Source: Oscheius onirici
Lineage: Eukaryota > Nematoda > Chromadorea > Rhabditida > Rhabditidae
Assembly: GCA_932521025.1 (NCBI GenBank)
Contig: OW051471.1
Location: forward strand, 9,858,001 to 9,922,000
Direction of reading: 5' to 3'
DNA length: 64,000 bases
The position numbers and the translations under genes are program-made. The notes below the pieces were generated by a model, which was given only the letters and a program-made list of their open reading frames with translations, did no database searches and was not told where the DNA came from. Positions 1 through 11,189 of this stretch are shown here, piece after piece; the first letter of the stretch is position 1; every line of letters starts with the position of its first letter.

Positions 1-258
1 ATGGCTGCTTTGGCTCTCTCGAGGTCATAGCTTTGCCAACGCAAAAACCAATTGTGCTAGATAAAGCTATAAAATCGAGTTTTTTTTTCGAGAGGAACTT
101 TCCAGAGGCTCGGGAAATTCTCACCTGTAAACTTTGTTTGATAAGGAAAGACGCCTTGTTTCAAAAAAAAAGTCGCTGTCAAGCTGGGAAAGTATATAGT
201 ATTCGATACTGAAGCGATTAGCTTGTTACAGTTTTAATTTACGCAAAAATACGTACAA

Positions 259-577
259 CTACCTAGATCCTGATAAGTAATCCTCGATCATGAGCAGTTT
301 TCTCAACGATGACTTCTTAACCGTAATGAGCATTTCCATGAATACTGTCCTTTCTTTTTGTTCAAAAGGACCACAATCATTTTTTTTTAAGAAGCACCAG
401 CATCTATTGCTAATACAGGTGCCACCTCCGCATTGCTGAAATAAGGCTCAAAGAGAAAAATGCAAATAAACCTACCCTATTCGTGCAAAGTTGGTCACAA
501 TTTTTGTCGATACATGAACATTGGGAGTTGACTGTAAAGAAGTGCGTGAAGAAGAAAAGCAGCACAATCTTCCACAT
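259..577 (-). CDS. small secreted CS-alpha-beta (defensin-fold-like) cysteine-rich peptide
   Basis: Two-exon gene. Exon 1 runs from the ATG at 577 (an alternative in-frame initiator lies at 625) to 476, and exon 2 from 435 to the TAG at 259; the 40 bp intron is phase 0. The first ~17 residues form a hydrophobic signal peptide ending NS. The mature part has a Cys framework CxC-x4-C-x3-C-x4-CGGGxC-x4-CxC-x5-C. The C-x3-C ... GxC ... CxC spacing is the signature of CS-alpha-beta peptides (arthropod and nematode defensins, channel-blocking peptides). The tail after the last Cys is polar. A second gene at 33691-33941 has the same architecture and intron position. The role is inferred (host defence or other secreted effector); the family could also be a nematode-specific one with no known activity. 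Confidence 0.6.
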
Positions 578-652
578 TGTGAAAATTGGAACGACTGATA
601 AGAAAAGCTTAGAGCTATTAAGCACGAAAAATTCGGGACGAAATTCTCACCA

Positions 653-957
653 GTATAGTCTGTCCAAATTGAAAGTTTACTGATGGCTTACTGTAGAATT
701 TTTCGTGGCGGGACCAAGCGCACCAGTCCTTTAAATTTCCTTCACGTTGTCGTCGTTTTTTTAATTTTTATTTCACTTTTTTTTGTTACTTTTTGCTTCT
801 GGAGGATGAAAAGACACATACCCGTGTTTGCAAGACAATATAACGAAGAAAAAACAGAAAAGAAGCGAAAAAAATTTAATGGACTGGTGCGGTTGGTCCC
901 GCCACGAGAAATTCTACAGTAAGCCTTCAGTAAACTTTCAATTCGGATAGACTATAT
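653..957. repeat. foldback / MITE-like inverted repeat
   Basis: Two arms of about 85 bp (653-740 and 870-957) are near-perfect reverse complements. They share the core GGCGGGACCAA and ends of the type TATAGTC...GACTATA. A ~130 bp AT-rich spacer separates them. Short reading frames inside it are not coding. Probably a small non-autonomous DNA transposon with a TA target duplication. Confidence 0.75.
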
Positions 958-2054
958 GTTTATACGGCCACGTTTTAATGCGTTAGTAGAGCGACGGGTT
1001 CATCTTAACTTCTTACTGCTGCAAATAAAAAACTAGCTAGATCGTAGGCAGTCAGTTTGGGAACGAGCCGGAAAAATTTTGACAGCCATTTACAATTTTC
1101 CAGCCAACTGAAAAAGCACTCTTTCTTGAAGCAGACGTAAAATCTCGATCGTGATCATTCTTCACAACGTAGGATTCTTGACTTGAGGGGCACAGTTGTT
1201 TTTCCCATTTTCCGCCTGATTATGGGAAAAGAGTGAAATGTTGTGAGTGGGAGAACAAGTCAAAAAATATGTTTTGAAACTAAATGGGGATTCAAGTACA
1301 TAACAAGTTATGAGAGGGACGGGAATTCGTTTCCAAGCCAAGTTTCCAAGCCAACGCGACAAAAGTCAGTTGTTTTCCCTGAGTTGGCAAAACAACATAC
1401 TTATAGTACCCATGTCTGTTTCAGACCACTATTACAGTGGGTGTGCTTCACCTCTAGCATTCAGTCTTTGTAATACCAAGAGAATTACAATGTATCAACA
1501 TTTTTACTGTTTTCCATACCGCCTTGAAATTGTGTCAAGATTTCTGAAACATTGGTTCGGAAACACAGCAAAGCCTGTTCACTGAATCAGTCAAGAAAAA
1601 CACGGCGATCAATCAGTCGACTACCACATCTGTATCTTAGAAAAGTACTATGTCCAACAAATTACCTTTCCTTCGAATGGAGGGACAGCTGTTGAACTCA
1701 CTGGCCGTGTTATTGACTACAAGTCTGAATGAGCTTGACCACAACTTTATAATTGTAGTCAATCCAGTTGTCCAAGCCAATGACATCTTGTCTCTGTTCC
1801 ACTTTAGCGACACCTTGTATCATATTTTTGCCGGACGGGAAAATGCGGGATTAGTATTTTTAGTGGCTGCGTTGGGTGCGCAATTAAACTTCATAACGGA
1901 GTGTTCACGCTTCACGAATTGGTCCGCAGGCGAAGAGTCAAAATGGTCCCTTTTTCCCGAATTGTACCTAAGGTTATTTTTGTTTTCATTCCTTTTAAGT
2001 CTACTTTCTTTTTCCTCAGGACTTTCTTCAGCTCACCTTCTTTTCGGAAGAACC
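958..2054. other. no gene recognised
   Basis: AT-rich stretch between the foldback element and the 7TM receptor. Open frames of 60-90 codons occur on both strands, but none resembles a family and no convincing exon chain was found. It presumably contains the promoter of the downstream receptor. Confidence 0.5.
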
Positions 2055-4332
2055 ATGCCTTTTCGATCCCCAGTTTTCCAAATACTGATGACTAACGTGA
2101 GCGTCTATGAGTTTATTAGTGTAAGTAATCTTTTCTTACAATTAACACAGGCAAACTTTAGGAAAACAACACAATTCCCTCTGATCTCGACTGGTTACCC
2201 AGAAAAAACACTCCAGAATACTATCCAGTCATCGGTGTCTATCTCTTCGTCCTGGTCGCTTCCCTGATTCTAAATCTGGTCCTCCTGTATGCATTTTTTG
2301 CCAAATCAAAAACAATAACAAAGGTAGGCTCTCCCAGTTTGTTAAACAAACAAAGTTTAGAAAGGCTACTACTTGCTTCTTTTCCATTTTATCCTGATCA
2401 ATTTTATGGAGATCGCGTATCACATGTACTGCTTCATAGCCGTCTTTGTTTGGCGTACCAACGGTGATTATGATAGATTATTAACTTCACGTAAACTGGA
2501 TTGCCTTAAATAGCTCAAAATCAATTTAGAAACGTATGGTTTCTTCAAAGTAGTGGGCTTGTTTTCCGATCAATTGGTCTTGGCTGTGTATGTCCTGATG
2601 GCTATTTACATGTTCATGTCTTTCATGGGAAAGAAAAGTGCGGAGTTTGTTTTTGAGAGGTGAGAAACAACTTCAAAGCAGCGGAAATCTCATGAACTAA
2701 TTGCAGTTATTTGAGTCAAAACAGGGGGTATGGCTATGAGCTCCGATTCAAAGCTTTCGTATCAAAAAGAGTAAATAAACTGGGATATAAAGCCAAAAAA
2801 ATGTGTAATGGAACTCATACAAAGATATTTCGCGTCAGAATGTGAGCACCAGGCTACTTGCATTTAGGACTACCGTTGTAGTACGAAAGAAGCCTGTTTT
2901 CAGTTTCTGTACAGTTATTCCTCTGACCATCGCTTACATGACTGCCATTAGTATCAGTATCTACATTTCCATCTGGAACTGCGACTTCGCCTCCACTTTC
3001 GTAGCCTCGTACGACGACGACAAGCCACCTAGTTATCAATTCATCTACCTTTGTCACTATCCTTCGAACAATGAGAGAGACAACTACGAATTCGGACGAC
3101 GAATCATATTCGTAACAATCTTCGCAAGTCTATCTAGCCATCATCTTTCAGAGCTTGTTTGGACAGAGGATTACTGTAACTCTTCTCTGTTTAGCAGTTT
3201 ATGTGACGCTTCTGATACAGGTTCTCTATCTGAAGAGAAACGAGGACATTCCTGACATGGACTACTCAAAAGAGGTTCAGCACTACTGGCAGGCTTTGGC
3301 CATTTTCATAGCTACTTCGGTAAGTGACGAGAACTAAAGAAGGACAGAGCATGACACCTTTTTTCAAAGGTCAAAGGTAGCTAGTCGTGGCGGACTCACA
3401 GACCGGCTGTCAGTCTCACTTCTAGCAGCTTCAAATCACTGATTCTCTCCTCTTTTATCAATGTTAGCACTGTCAACTGTCGGCGGAAAATATGAATAGA
3501 GCGGACCTGTTGAAGCAGAAGAGGCGACCTTCCAGAGCAGCACAAGCGAACACTGGCGTTCTCTGGAACACATAAGATGTGACTTGTCAAGCTTTTGACT
3601 TTTTCATTTAGAGCAAAAAATAGATTTCGACGCTTTTTGACAATTTTTGACAAGTGATTCGGAGACTAATCAAAACGATTGAGTTTCTGTTAGTCAATTC
3701 AGACATTATTTGTCTTTCTTTTGTCTTGAGAAAACGAGTCTAGTTGACCTGAAGTTCTCTGTGTTGTCCTAGTCTCTCGTACGTTCATTTTACAAAGAAG
3801 TCATCCTACCTGGAAGTTTAAAGAACACTTTCTTTCCAATCATCATCAGTGATCAAAGATTCGATAGTTTCTTCATAGACGGCATAGTTTACTGATGTTT
3901 CTCTTCGCGTTATGCCCGCTAGTAGCATGACCGAAAAGCTCTAATCAACTTGTCCTTTCTCTGAAAGTTACTCAATAGATGAGCGGCTGTTCAGCTGCAA
4001 GAAAATTCAAAAGAAGTCGTGAAAAGTCCAACTTTCCAGATGCCTACCGTCGTCACTGTCTTCATTTACACATCTCTCCACAATCCGAGATATTCTTGGA
4101 CTTTGGAGAAAGTCGCAGCTACGGTTGGTTTCTTTTCTTCCGAGCTTCAGTCCACTTTCAGGCAGAACTTTTTCCTAGCATCCTCTACATTCCTTTCATT
4201 CTTATTTTCAATCCAGACCTCTGTCCAGCCATCTTTCCTTGCTGGAAGAAGAAATCTCCAGTCACATTTGAACTGATCGCGTCTGGACCAGAAGTCATCA
4301 TTGTTCAGAGGACTTCTATCACGACTTTTTGA
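2055..4332 (+). CDS. seven-transmembrane chemoreceptor-like GPCR
   Basis: Multi-exon gene; the proposed start ATG is at 2055. TM1 (IGVYLFVLVASLILNLVLLY) lies in the exon ending 2323, TM2 (YLLLFHFILINFMEIAYHMY) starts near 2360, and TM3 lies in an exon near 2531-2660. TM4 and a long extracellular loop occupy ~2868-3107. TM5-6 (ITVTLLCLAVYVTLLIQVLY) lie at ~3154-3320. TM7 (AELFPSILYIPFILIFNPDL) is in the last exon, which ends at the TGA at 4332 just before an AATAAA. Intron 3108-3153 joins in phase. The large intron ~3320-4038 is empty. The join near 2842-2867 implies a 26 bp intron, shorter than normal, so this part may be mis-modelled. The membrane pattern and basic loops fit the nematode serpentine chemoreceptor superfamily; the ligand is unknown. 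It converges on the SR-protein gene, whose stop is about 205 bp away. Confidence 0.6.
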
Positions 4333-4536
4333 ATAAAAAGAGTTTTAAAATCAGAGTGTTTATTTTAGAGTTTAGCCGACAAACAGAGAGAACAGAGTGA
4401 TTGGATTATAAACGAGAGTAGGTTAAAAAGATTGACAGATTTTAACTGGAGAGAGTGGACGACTCGATTACACGAGATCTTGGACAAAAAGTAGATTCAG
4501 AGTGCTTTTTGAAGGCGTTGTCCTTCTTTTCTTCCT

Positions 4537-6310
4537 TTAGGAGCGGCTGCGAGAGCGACTGCTGAAAAATTCATTTTATTGGGAAAATAAGGAGAAAACA
4601 TACCGGCTTTCATCACGTCTTGGACTGCGAGAACGACGACGCGGTGCAGGCGAACGGCTGCGAGAGCGAGGAGAACGACTGCGTGGAGACCTAAATTTCG
4701 ATGATTTTGTGGTAAAAATGGACGAAAAATAAAGCTGGTCGAGCCACAAACCTTCCTCTCGACGGACTAGAAAATGATGCGCAGGCCTAATGAATGTGGT
4801 GAATCAAAAAGAGGGGCTGCTGAAGGAGCAGAAGAGGAAGGAAGGAGAGTGCGTTGAAAGACAGGAGGTGGCTGGGACCTTTTGTGGTGGTAGTTGTTCA
4901 CCGCGAGACTTTTTTGGAAGAGCACTCTCAGGTGATGGAAGAGGTGAAAAAGAAGGAGAGCCCAAGAGAAGGAAGAAGACTTTGTTCGTGGATACTAAAA
5001 ATTGCATCTTCTTTCTGTCTTTTCAACGAGTTTTTTGAAATTGTCTGCTTGTCCGCAGCACAGTCACTCAGTGGTTTATGGTTTTTTAGGGTATGAAACA
5101 ACTACAAGATTACTCTGTACCGTTTGGTGAACTTTGGAATCCTCAAAACTAAAGGGTTGGATAATTTCTACGCTGTTCTCTTTACATCCTCTTGGAACGC
5201 ATGGCAAAACTACTAGCTCGGCATTTCTAAGTCATTTTGAGCTTGACGTTAGTTTGCAAGCATCTTGCGTCGACAATTACCGCAAAACAGGTACCGCACA
5301 AATCTCATAAATTTTTTTTGACAAATTTGGAGTCCGCAAGTTCTCACGCCTATTCCCAGCTAAAAGTCAAACGTGATCGCCTTCTTTCTGATTTTGAAGC
5401 GGAGTGTATTTTGCTTCTATGTATGTTTGCAACAGCCGGCCTCAAAAACACAACAGCCCCAACTTTTCCCTATTTTTTAAGTCAAGTGACTTTTTCGACT
5501 ACTTTATCAGAGTCACTCTCAATCTCAGTCGCTCAGTTGTTGTAGAGAAGATGAAGCGTAGATGAGGGAATCCATTTGAAGGCAAAAACAAAGGTAAATT
5601 TGCGTACCTGCTGCGTCCGCGTCCTCCGCCACCACGTCCACCTCCGTATCCTCCACGTCCGCCACCACCGCCGTTACGACGCTTTCCACTCGAGAGCTCT
5701 ACACGAGCACGAACACCGCAGATCCGACTGAGAAGAAAGAATTTTTAAAGAAAGAAAGGAGTAGCTTACGTTCCATCCAGAGCACGAACGGCATCTTGAG
5801 CGTCACGAGCGTCTTCGTACTCGACAAAGGCGAAACCTGGAGGACGACGAGCCACCCAGACCTTGCGAATGCGGCCGTACCGGCTGAAGGAGTCTTCTAT
5901 CTGAAAGAGGACGGTTAGATGAGCTAAAAAGTGGGTTTTGGAACTTGTTATACGAAATCACGCATCTTCCTTCAGTTTAGACGCAATTTGCAGTATTTTG
6001 TAGGATATAAATTATTGGGCAACGTTCGAACAGCCGGGAACGATCAACACAGCTTGCAATCAGTCCAAAGCCAGAAATTTGTGTCAAATTTGAAGCAGCA
6101 TCCAGCTGTTTTTGTTGAATCATTATTATTTGAAAAATCATGAAAATGGTCCTACAACACGATATGCCAATCCCACATCTAATGACGTACAAAACACATG
6201 TTTTTAAACATATTAATAGAGGAAAGAACCAAACGAACCTCCTGAGAAGTAGCATCGCCTGGCAGACCGCCAACGTAGACCTTGCAGTCGAGTTCGGCAA
6301 AACGGGACAT
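4537..6310 (-). CDS. rsp-6: SR splicing factor (SRSF3/7-like), one RRM plus short RS tail
   Basis: Six exons (6310-6239, 5900-5770, 5727-5608, 4766-4752, 4690-4604, 4561-4537) sum to 450 nt, 149 aa. An N-terminal RRM (residues ~8-75) contains RNP2 CKVYVGGLP and RNP1 [11 protein letters not shown]. It is followed by [17 protein letters not shown], the family's RRM end, then a Gly/Arg stretch ([12 protein letters not shown]) and an RS domain rich in [14 protein letters not shown] that ends SRSRSRS. The protein binds pre-mRNA through the RRM and recruits spliceosome parts through phosphorylated RS repeats in the nucleus. It closely matches C. elegans RSP-6 as I remember it, but the RS tail here is short. 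Exon 4 is only 15 nt and lies beyond an 841 bp intron. The start at 6310 gives [15 protein letters not shown], typical for the family. Confidence 0.88.
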
Positions 6311-7074
6311 GTTCTAGAAGATTCGTTGATTGAAGTGGATACAAACAAGTAAATTTGAAGGGGTTACATCAATATTCGCTTTCGAAAAGCCAAATTTCAA
6401 AGAAAAAGAGGAGAAGTAATGGAAGAACGCGACGCGAACGTAGCGGAGCTACGATCGATTTTCGCGGATTATTAGAGGTAAAATGGTGGCAGAGAACCCG
6501 TAAAATTGCGTATTTTCGACGACAAAAAAGAATAAAACGGCTTTTTCATTAAACTATGCAGACTCGGTGGAGGGGAATAGATATCACAGGCTAAACACAG
6601 TCGGTGACCAATAAATTTGGTCGGGCAAATATCTCTGTACAGGGGGCTGAATAAATAGAACTAGGGGGAATATCACAGGCAGAGAGACGAGTCATTCCCT
6701 TGTTTTGGAAGACTCTTGTGAATAGTTGCTGGGAGATGGATTAGTTTCCAGTCGGTGTAATGTTGCTCAGCTCGGCTACTCTGAAAATTATGGGGATTAG
6801 TGGGGATGGGAATATCGTTTGGCAGAGATCAACCCGACTACATCAGCGTAAGGTTACAACATTTAGTCATATCGGACAGCGTTTTAGAAACTCTACGGAA
6901 AAATGCTTCTACTGCCACATTTTAGCCAGACACATCTTTCGTTTCTAAACCGGCAAAGTAAGTTGTAGAAGTTGCTAGCCTAACTTTCTTGAGAAGATAT
7001 GAGAAGATGAAGCCGCAGCAGACGCAAAAAAAGACATTTGCATGCCCTCCTCCAATTGCCCTCCTCAAATTCAC
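6311..7074. other. spacer between SR factor and CDC50 gene
   Basis: No coding exon, RNA gene or repeat recognised. It must hold the 3' end of the CDC50-like transcript and the promoter or 5' UTR of the SR-factor gene, both on the minus strand. Confidence 0.5.
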
Positions 7075-9089
7075 TTATTTATTTTGGCGTGATTGTGAAT
7101 CAGATCTGGCAAGCAAAACAATTGAAAGCAACTCACGAGTGTCCAAATTTGACGTGAATGATGATAAAGATGACGGCGAGAACGATAGCCAGACATCCGA
7201 CGACGAGATATGCGATACCTAGGAAGGAGTTCTTTCCGCCGGCCCAGCTTGTAGTCGAGAAAATTATTGCCTTTCTGCCGCCGAAAGCCGTGACTGGGAA
7301 GTCTAAAAGTTGTATTTTTAGAGAATTTTCTTTTTCGAAAACTGACTATTTTGGACAGTGATTTCGTAGGTGCCTTTCGGCAGTCCATTTGCGAAAAATC
7401 CACCAGATGCGGCGTCATTTCGGTCGACAATTCGCCACAACTTGCGGAAATTGGGCAGAGCTGCCGTCCTCATCCAGACGATGAAATCGGTGTTCTGGAG
7501 GCCGTCCTTTATCTCACAGACCGGCTTTGCCCAGTTTGGTGGTTTAGCCGTATTCTGTAGTTGTTTTCAATGAAAACAAGAGACAAAAACATACAGCAAA
7601 AGCCTCACAGAACGTCTTGCCCTGGGTATCTGGATTCTTGAACTTCTTATTCTTGTCAATGTCCCAGAGGACGCCGTTCTCCGTCAGCGGAACTTGCCGA
7701 AGATTTGACGCAAAAATTGTGAAGGTATCTGGAAGATAAGAATTCGAAATGAAATTAAAAAAGAGCTTACCATTGAAAATAGAGTTGGCGATGGCGCCGC
7801 ATGGAGCAATGGGAATGTTCTTGCCGCTCGCGTCTTTTGCGTAGTCGAATGGATCGCAGTCCGAGACTTCCTACAAAACATTTGCATTATTCGATAAAAT
7901 TGCCAACAGTTTATATGATGTTGACAAATTCCGGTAGAGAAACCGGGAGCGAATAGGCTCGAACAGAGCAGCAGGAGAATCAGCTAAGGATACGGGAGGG
8001 AGAGCATAACGAGCAGTTTTTTTTCAGAAGTTTAACAAAAAAACTTAGATTGTGCCAAGACGAGTTTATATGAGCTTTTCAATTAAGAAAGTTGCTTTTC
8101 AATCAAGAAAGTTGCTGCAAGATGCTGAGGACTGGAAACGTTCCTACAGTATAGAAGAGAGAGCTCAGCCCTTCTCCAATCTTTTTACGCACAACATCAG
8201 CAAGTTTCAAAAGGTACTAAAGACAAAAACTCACATTCAAATGACCGAGATACTGTTTGTCGTTGCGACTCTTCACATAACGTCGATGATTTTGATAGAA
8301 GTTTTCCAGGTAGTAGTAAATGTAGACGTCGCCTTCCATGTCTTCCTCGACGTTCATTTGCAAGCGACACGTCGCTAAGGGACCCGGTACACCGCAATCC
8401 GTGTAGTCTACTTTGTATTCTTTTACTGAAAAATCGGTTTTTAAAAAAAACTATAGACGAAAACAACCTGAATCCGAAGCCAAGAAGAGCGCAATGCCGA
8501 TTGGGATGAATATGACGCCGACGGCTACAACAGACGGGATGACAGTCGACGCTGTGAGAATTGGCTGCCATGCTGGGAGCTTCTGCTGTCGGAGACGGCT
8601 CGCTGAAAATGATTTTTAATTACAATAAGACAAATTTAAGTTTTTCCGCATATTCCAGCCGGAGTAACCTATGTTTTGCGACTAATTCGTTTTTTTAAAA
8701 GGCAGAGAACACCTCTGCAACAGTAACGGTTTGAAACTTTTACAACAAAGAGCAACTCATAGACGATCAGTAAGAGCAATTGACAGGCTGCTTACTAACC
8801 TTGCCTATCCGAAAATCTTTGCCGTGGTCCACTGGAAGAGTAGTACAAAAATTGGTCCTGTTCCGAAATTTTTGACAAAATTTGAAGAAGAAAAAACGAG
8901 CGAAAGAAAGTCTATTGAGAGCATAAAAGCTAGAGTATGAAAAATCGTCCATCGCAACTTCCAGCTCATACTTTTTACACAACATTCGCTAAAAATGCTT
9001 ATAAAACATGAGAGCTTACGTTTAGGCTTGTTTTTCGGCACCTTTTCCTCCACAGCGGTTTCCGTCGGAGATGCATCCCGCGGCGGCAT
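7075..9089 (-). CDS. chat-1: CDC50/TMEM30 family P4-ATPase (flippase) beta subunit
   Basis: Exons 9089-9020, 8602-8468, 8425-8235, 7870-7771, 7728-7595, 7554-7347, 7302-7137 and 7105-7075 sum to 1035 nt, 344 aa. Landmarks in order: an N-terminal cytosolic Lys/Pro tail; [16 protein letters not shown], the family signature before TM1; a large extracellular domain with the conserved Cys pairs ([27 protein letters not shown]) and [29 protein letters not shown]; and a second TM after [14 protein letters not shown]. The protein chaperones P4-ATPases out of the ER and is needed for aminophospholipid flipping. The last intron is optional: reading through its donor meets TGA at 7133 (335 aa). The start at 9089 lies 9 nt after a TTTCAG, a likely trans-splice acceptor. 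Family assignment is firm; the symbol follows the C. elegans orthologue. Confidence 0.9.
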
Positions 9090-9563
9090 CTGTCCCCGCT
9101 GAAAAATGGTTTTTGTCGTGGATTGAAGATGGAAACAAGACAATGGATTGTGCAGTGACAAGTGAAGGCGAATGGCTCAATTTATGAGATACGGCCAAAA
9201 TGTAGCGCGTTTGCCGGCAAATGCGGGCGCAACGTAAACAAATTCAGGTTATTTTCTACAGGTAGAAAACACTAAAAAAACAGGCTCGTTTCCAAGCAGA
9301 AACGTAGAAAAGAACCGGGTAACAATGAGAAGACGCGCAAAATAAGCGTGAAGTTTTGAGTGAGTCAGCCCCCTGTTTGCATTAGCGATGAACACATGGT
9401 CGATAAAATTCCGTGCTACAAAGTGCAATCCAGATAGAAAGCTGAAATATGAACAGTCCTTTGTGCATGTCTTGGGACATGGAGATCATTTATTGCCAAT
9501 ACGAGAAGAACAATTAGGTTATTAGTAGAAAAATTAAGTTATTAGTGGTAATGTCTTTGTTTA
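9090..9563. other. intercistronic spacer between htz-1 and chat-1
   Basis: 474 bp between two same-strand genes. On the minus strand a pyrimidine-poor stretch ends in TTTTTCAG just before the chat-1 start, suitable for spliced-leader addition. Nothing else was recognised. Confidence 0.45.
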
Positions 9564-10250
9564 TTAGTGAGTGTTCTTCTGAGGAGCTCCACCAGTGGGC
9601 CCAGCAGGGGGCTGTCCAGGTCCGGGCTGCTTCTTGCTCATCAGGTAGCGATGGATGTGGGGAATGACTCCTGAAATTTGAGACGTCAGTATGGAACGGG
9701 TTCCTATTTAGACAGCTTAGGCAGCAGGTCAACTGGTTATCGATTTTTTAGCTTGCGAGGTAGCCATTTGGATATCAAAATGAGATGAATATGATGAGCA
9801 AGTTAAAAAGTGAATAAAACGAACCTCCTCCGGCGATGGTGGCCTTGATAAGTGTGTCGAGCTCCTCGTCTCCTCGAATAGCGAGATGAAGATGGCGAGG
9901 GGTGATTCTCTTCACTTTGAGATCCTTGGAAGCGTTGCCGGCCAACTCCAAGACTTCGGCGGTGAGGTACTCCAGAATAGCGGCACTGGAAAATCGATAT
10001 GAGCTGGTTTCAACGGAAAACAAGTTAATTAACTGACTAACATATAGGAATGACATAGATGTAGAAGGATAAAAACATACCTGTATACGGCGGCAGTGGC
10101 TCCAACACGTCCGTGAGAGGTTGTGCGCTGCTTGAGGAAGCGATGAATACGTCCGACGGGGAACTGAAGACCAGCGCGGGCACTTCGGGAGATTACCTTC
10201 GACTTGGACTTTCCAGAATCTTTTCCAGCTTTTCCTTTTCCTCCGGCCAT
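9564..10250 (-). CDS. htz-1: histone H2A variant H2A.Z
   Basis: Three exons (10250-10081, 9985-9825, 9670-9564) give 438 nt, 145 aa. The start [18 protein letters not shown] is the Lys/Gly-rich tail of H2A.Z. The fold carries [38 protein letters not shown] and [19 protein letters not shown]2A.Z-specific features are the [11 protein letters not shown] segment with an L1 loop unlike canonical H2A, the acidic patch with [23 protein letters not shown], and no SQ phosphorylation motif at the end. Three introns-worth of spacing and likely polyadenylation separate it from replication-type histones, which lack introns. It replaces H2A at promoters through SWR1-type remodelling. Divergent from WAPL, with 939 bp between the two start codons. 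Confidence 0.95.
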
Positions 10251-11189
10251 TTTATGTTCTGCTGCAAAACTATATTGAAATTTTAGAAGGAATTTGAGAG
10301 GTAGAAGAATCGATAAGAAGACGAGAACAGAAAATGGAGGCCAAATGAAAGGGAGACAAATCGAAGACGCGCTAGAATAAAAGCGAGACGCCGGATTCGG
10401 GCGGGAACGCGAATGGCGTGAGGGACGCTGCTCGAACTGCTGGCCTCTTGCCAAGAACGATTAGATGCGCAGGTTTGCCAACCACTGTAAATTGGAGCGC
10501 AATTGGCAATGGTCCAAACGCGAAGAAAAACAGATTGTTGAAGCTTTTGCTTATTCCTAAAACCTTTACCCTTCGTTTATCAACACAGAAACAAAGCAGG
10601 GCTTTCTATCCACTAGTACGAATAGCGAAAATCCTCGAATACTTTGAAGCAAGTTGCTTGGAACAAAAAAATAGGAATTGTTGAGACAGAAGCCCGTCGA
10701 CATTTTAGGAAAAGGGAAATATCTTCCACCTTTACTGTAGGAGCGCGGCGGAAACCAGACTCAGAGACAGTCCTTTAAACTTTTTCAAAAAATTTCACGG
10801 ACCAGTTTCCAAGCATGTTCTGCAAACTTCCTTGTTTTTAACTCGAAATTCTATTATTTTTTAAAGGAAATGGCGTAAAAACGCTGCAAAAAAATATGCA
10901 ATGCAAAAGGGGAGAGACAAATGAATGGGAGGACGATCGAATGAGCTCTGAGCAAATTGGTTCGAAGACATTGCGTTGCTTCTGTTGCTGCATTCACAAA
11001 TCGATTTTTCTCTAATTTTCTTTGCTTTTGCATCTCAACACTCGGAAAAGCAGCTTTTCCAGGCCCCTGGAGGCAAATAACCGGACGTAGACAGTCGTTC
11101 AAGAACTAACTTCGAGCGTGCAGTCGCCTAAAACCAGGTAAGACTGCTTTTTCTTTTTTACAGCTTTAAATACAAAAAGACTGACAAAA
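10251..11189. promoter_or_regulatory. divergent promoter region htz-1 / wapl-1
   Basis: 939 bp between oppositely oriented start codons. No exons, repeats or RNA genes were recognised. A TTTTTTACAG at 11155-11163 on the plus strand is a probable 5' UTR or spliced-leader acceptor for the WAPL gene. Specific factor sites cannot be assigned. Confidence 0.4.

Noticed and set aside
4790-5038. Open frames inside the SR-factor intron on both strands
   Set aside because: Low-complexity Lys/Glu or Ser/Pro composition; more likely intron sequence, although a cassette exon cannot be excluded.
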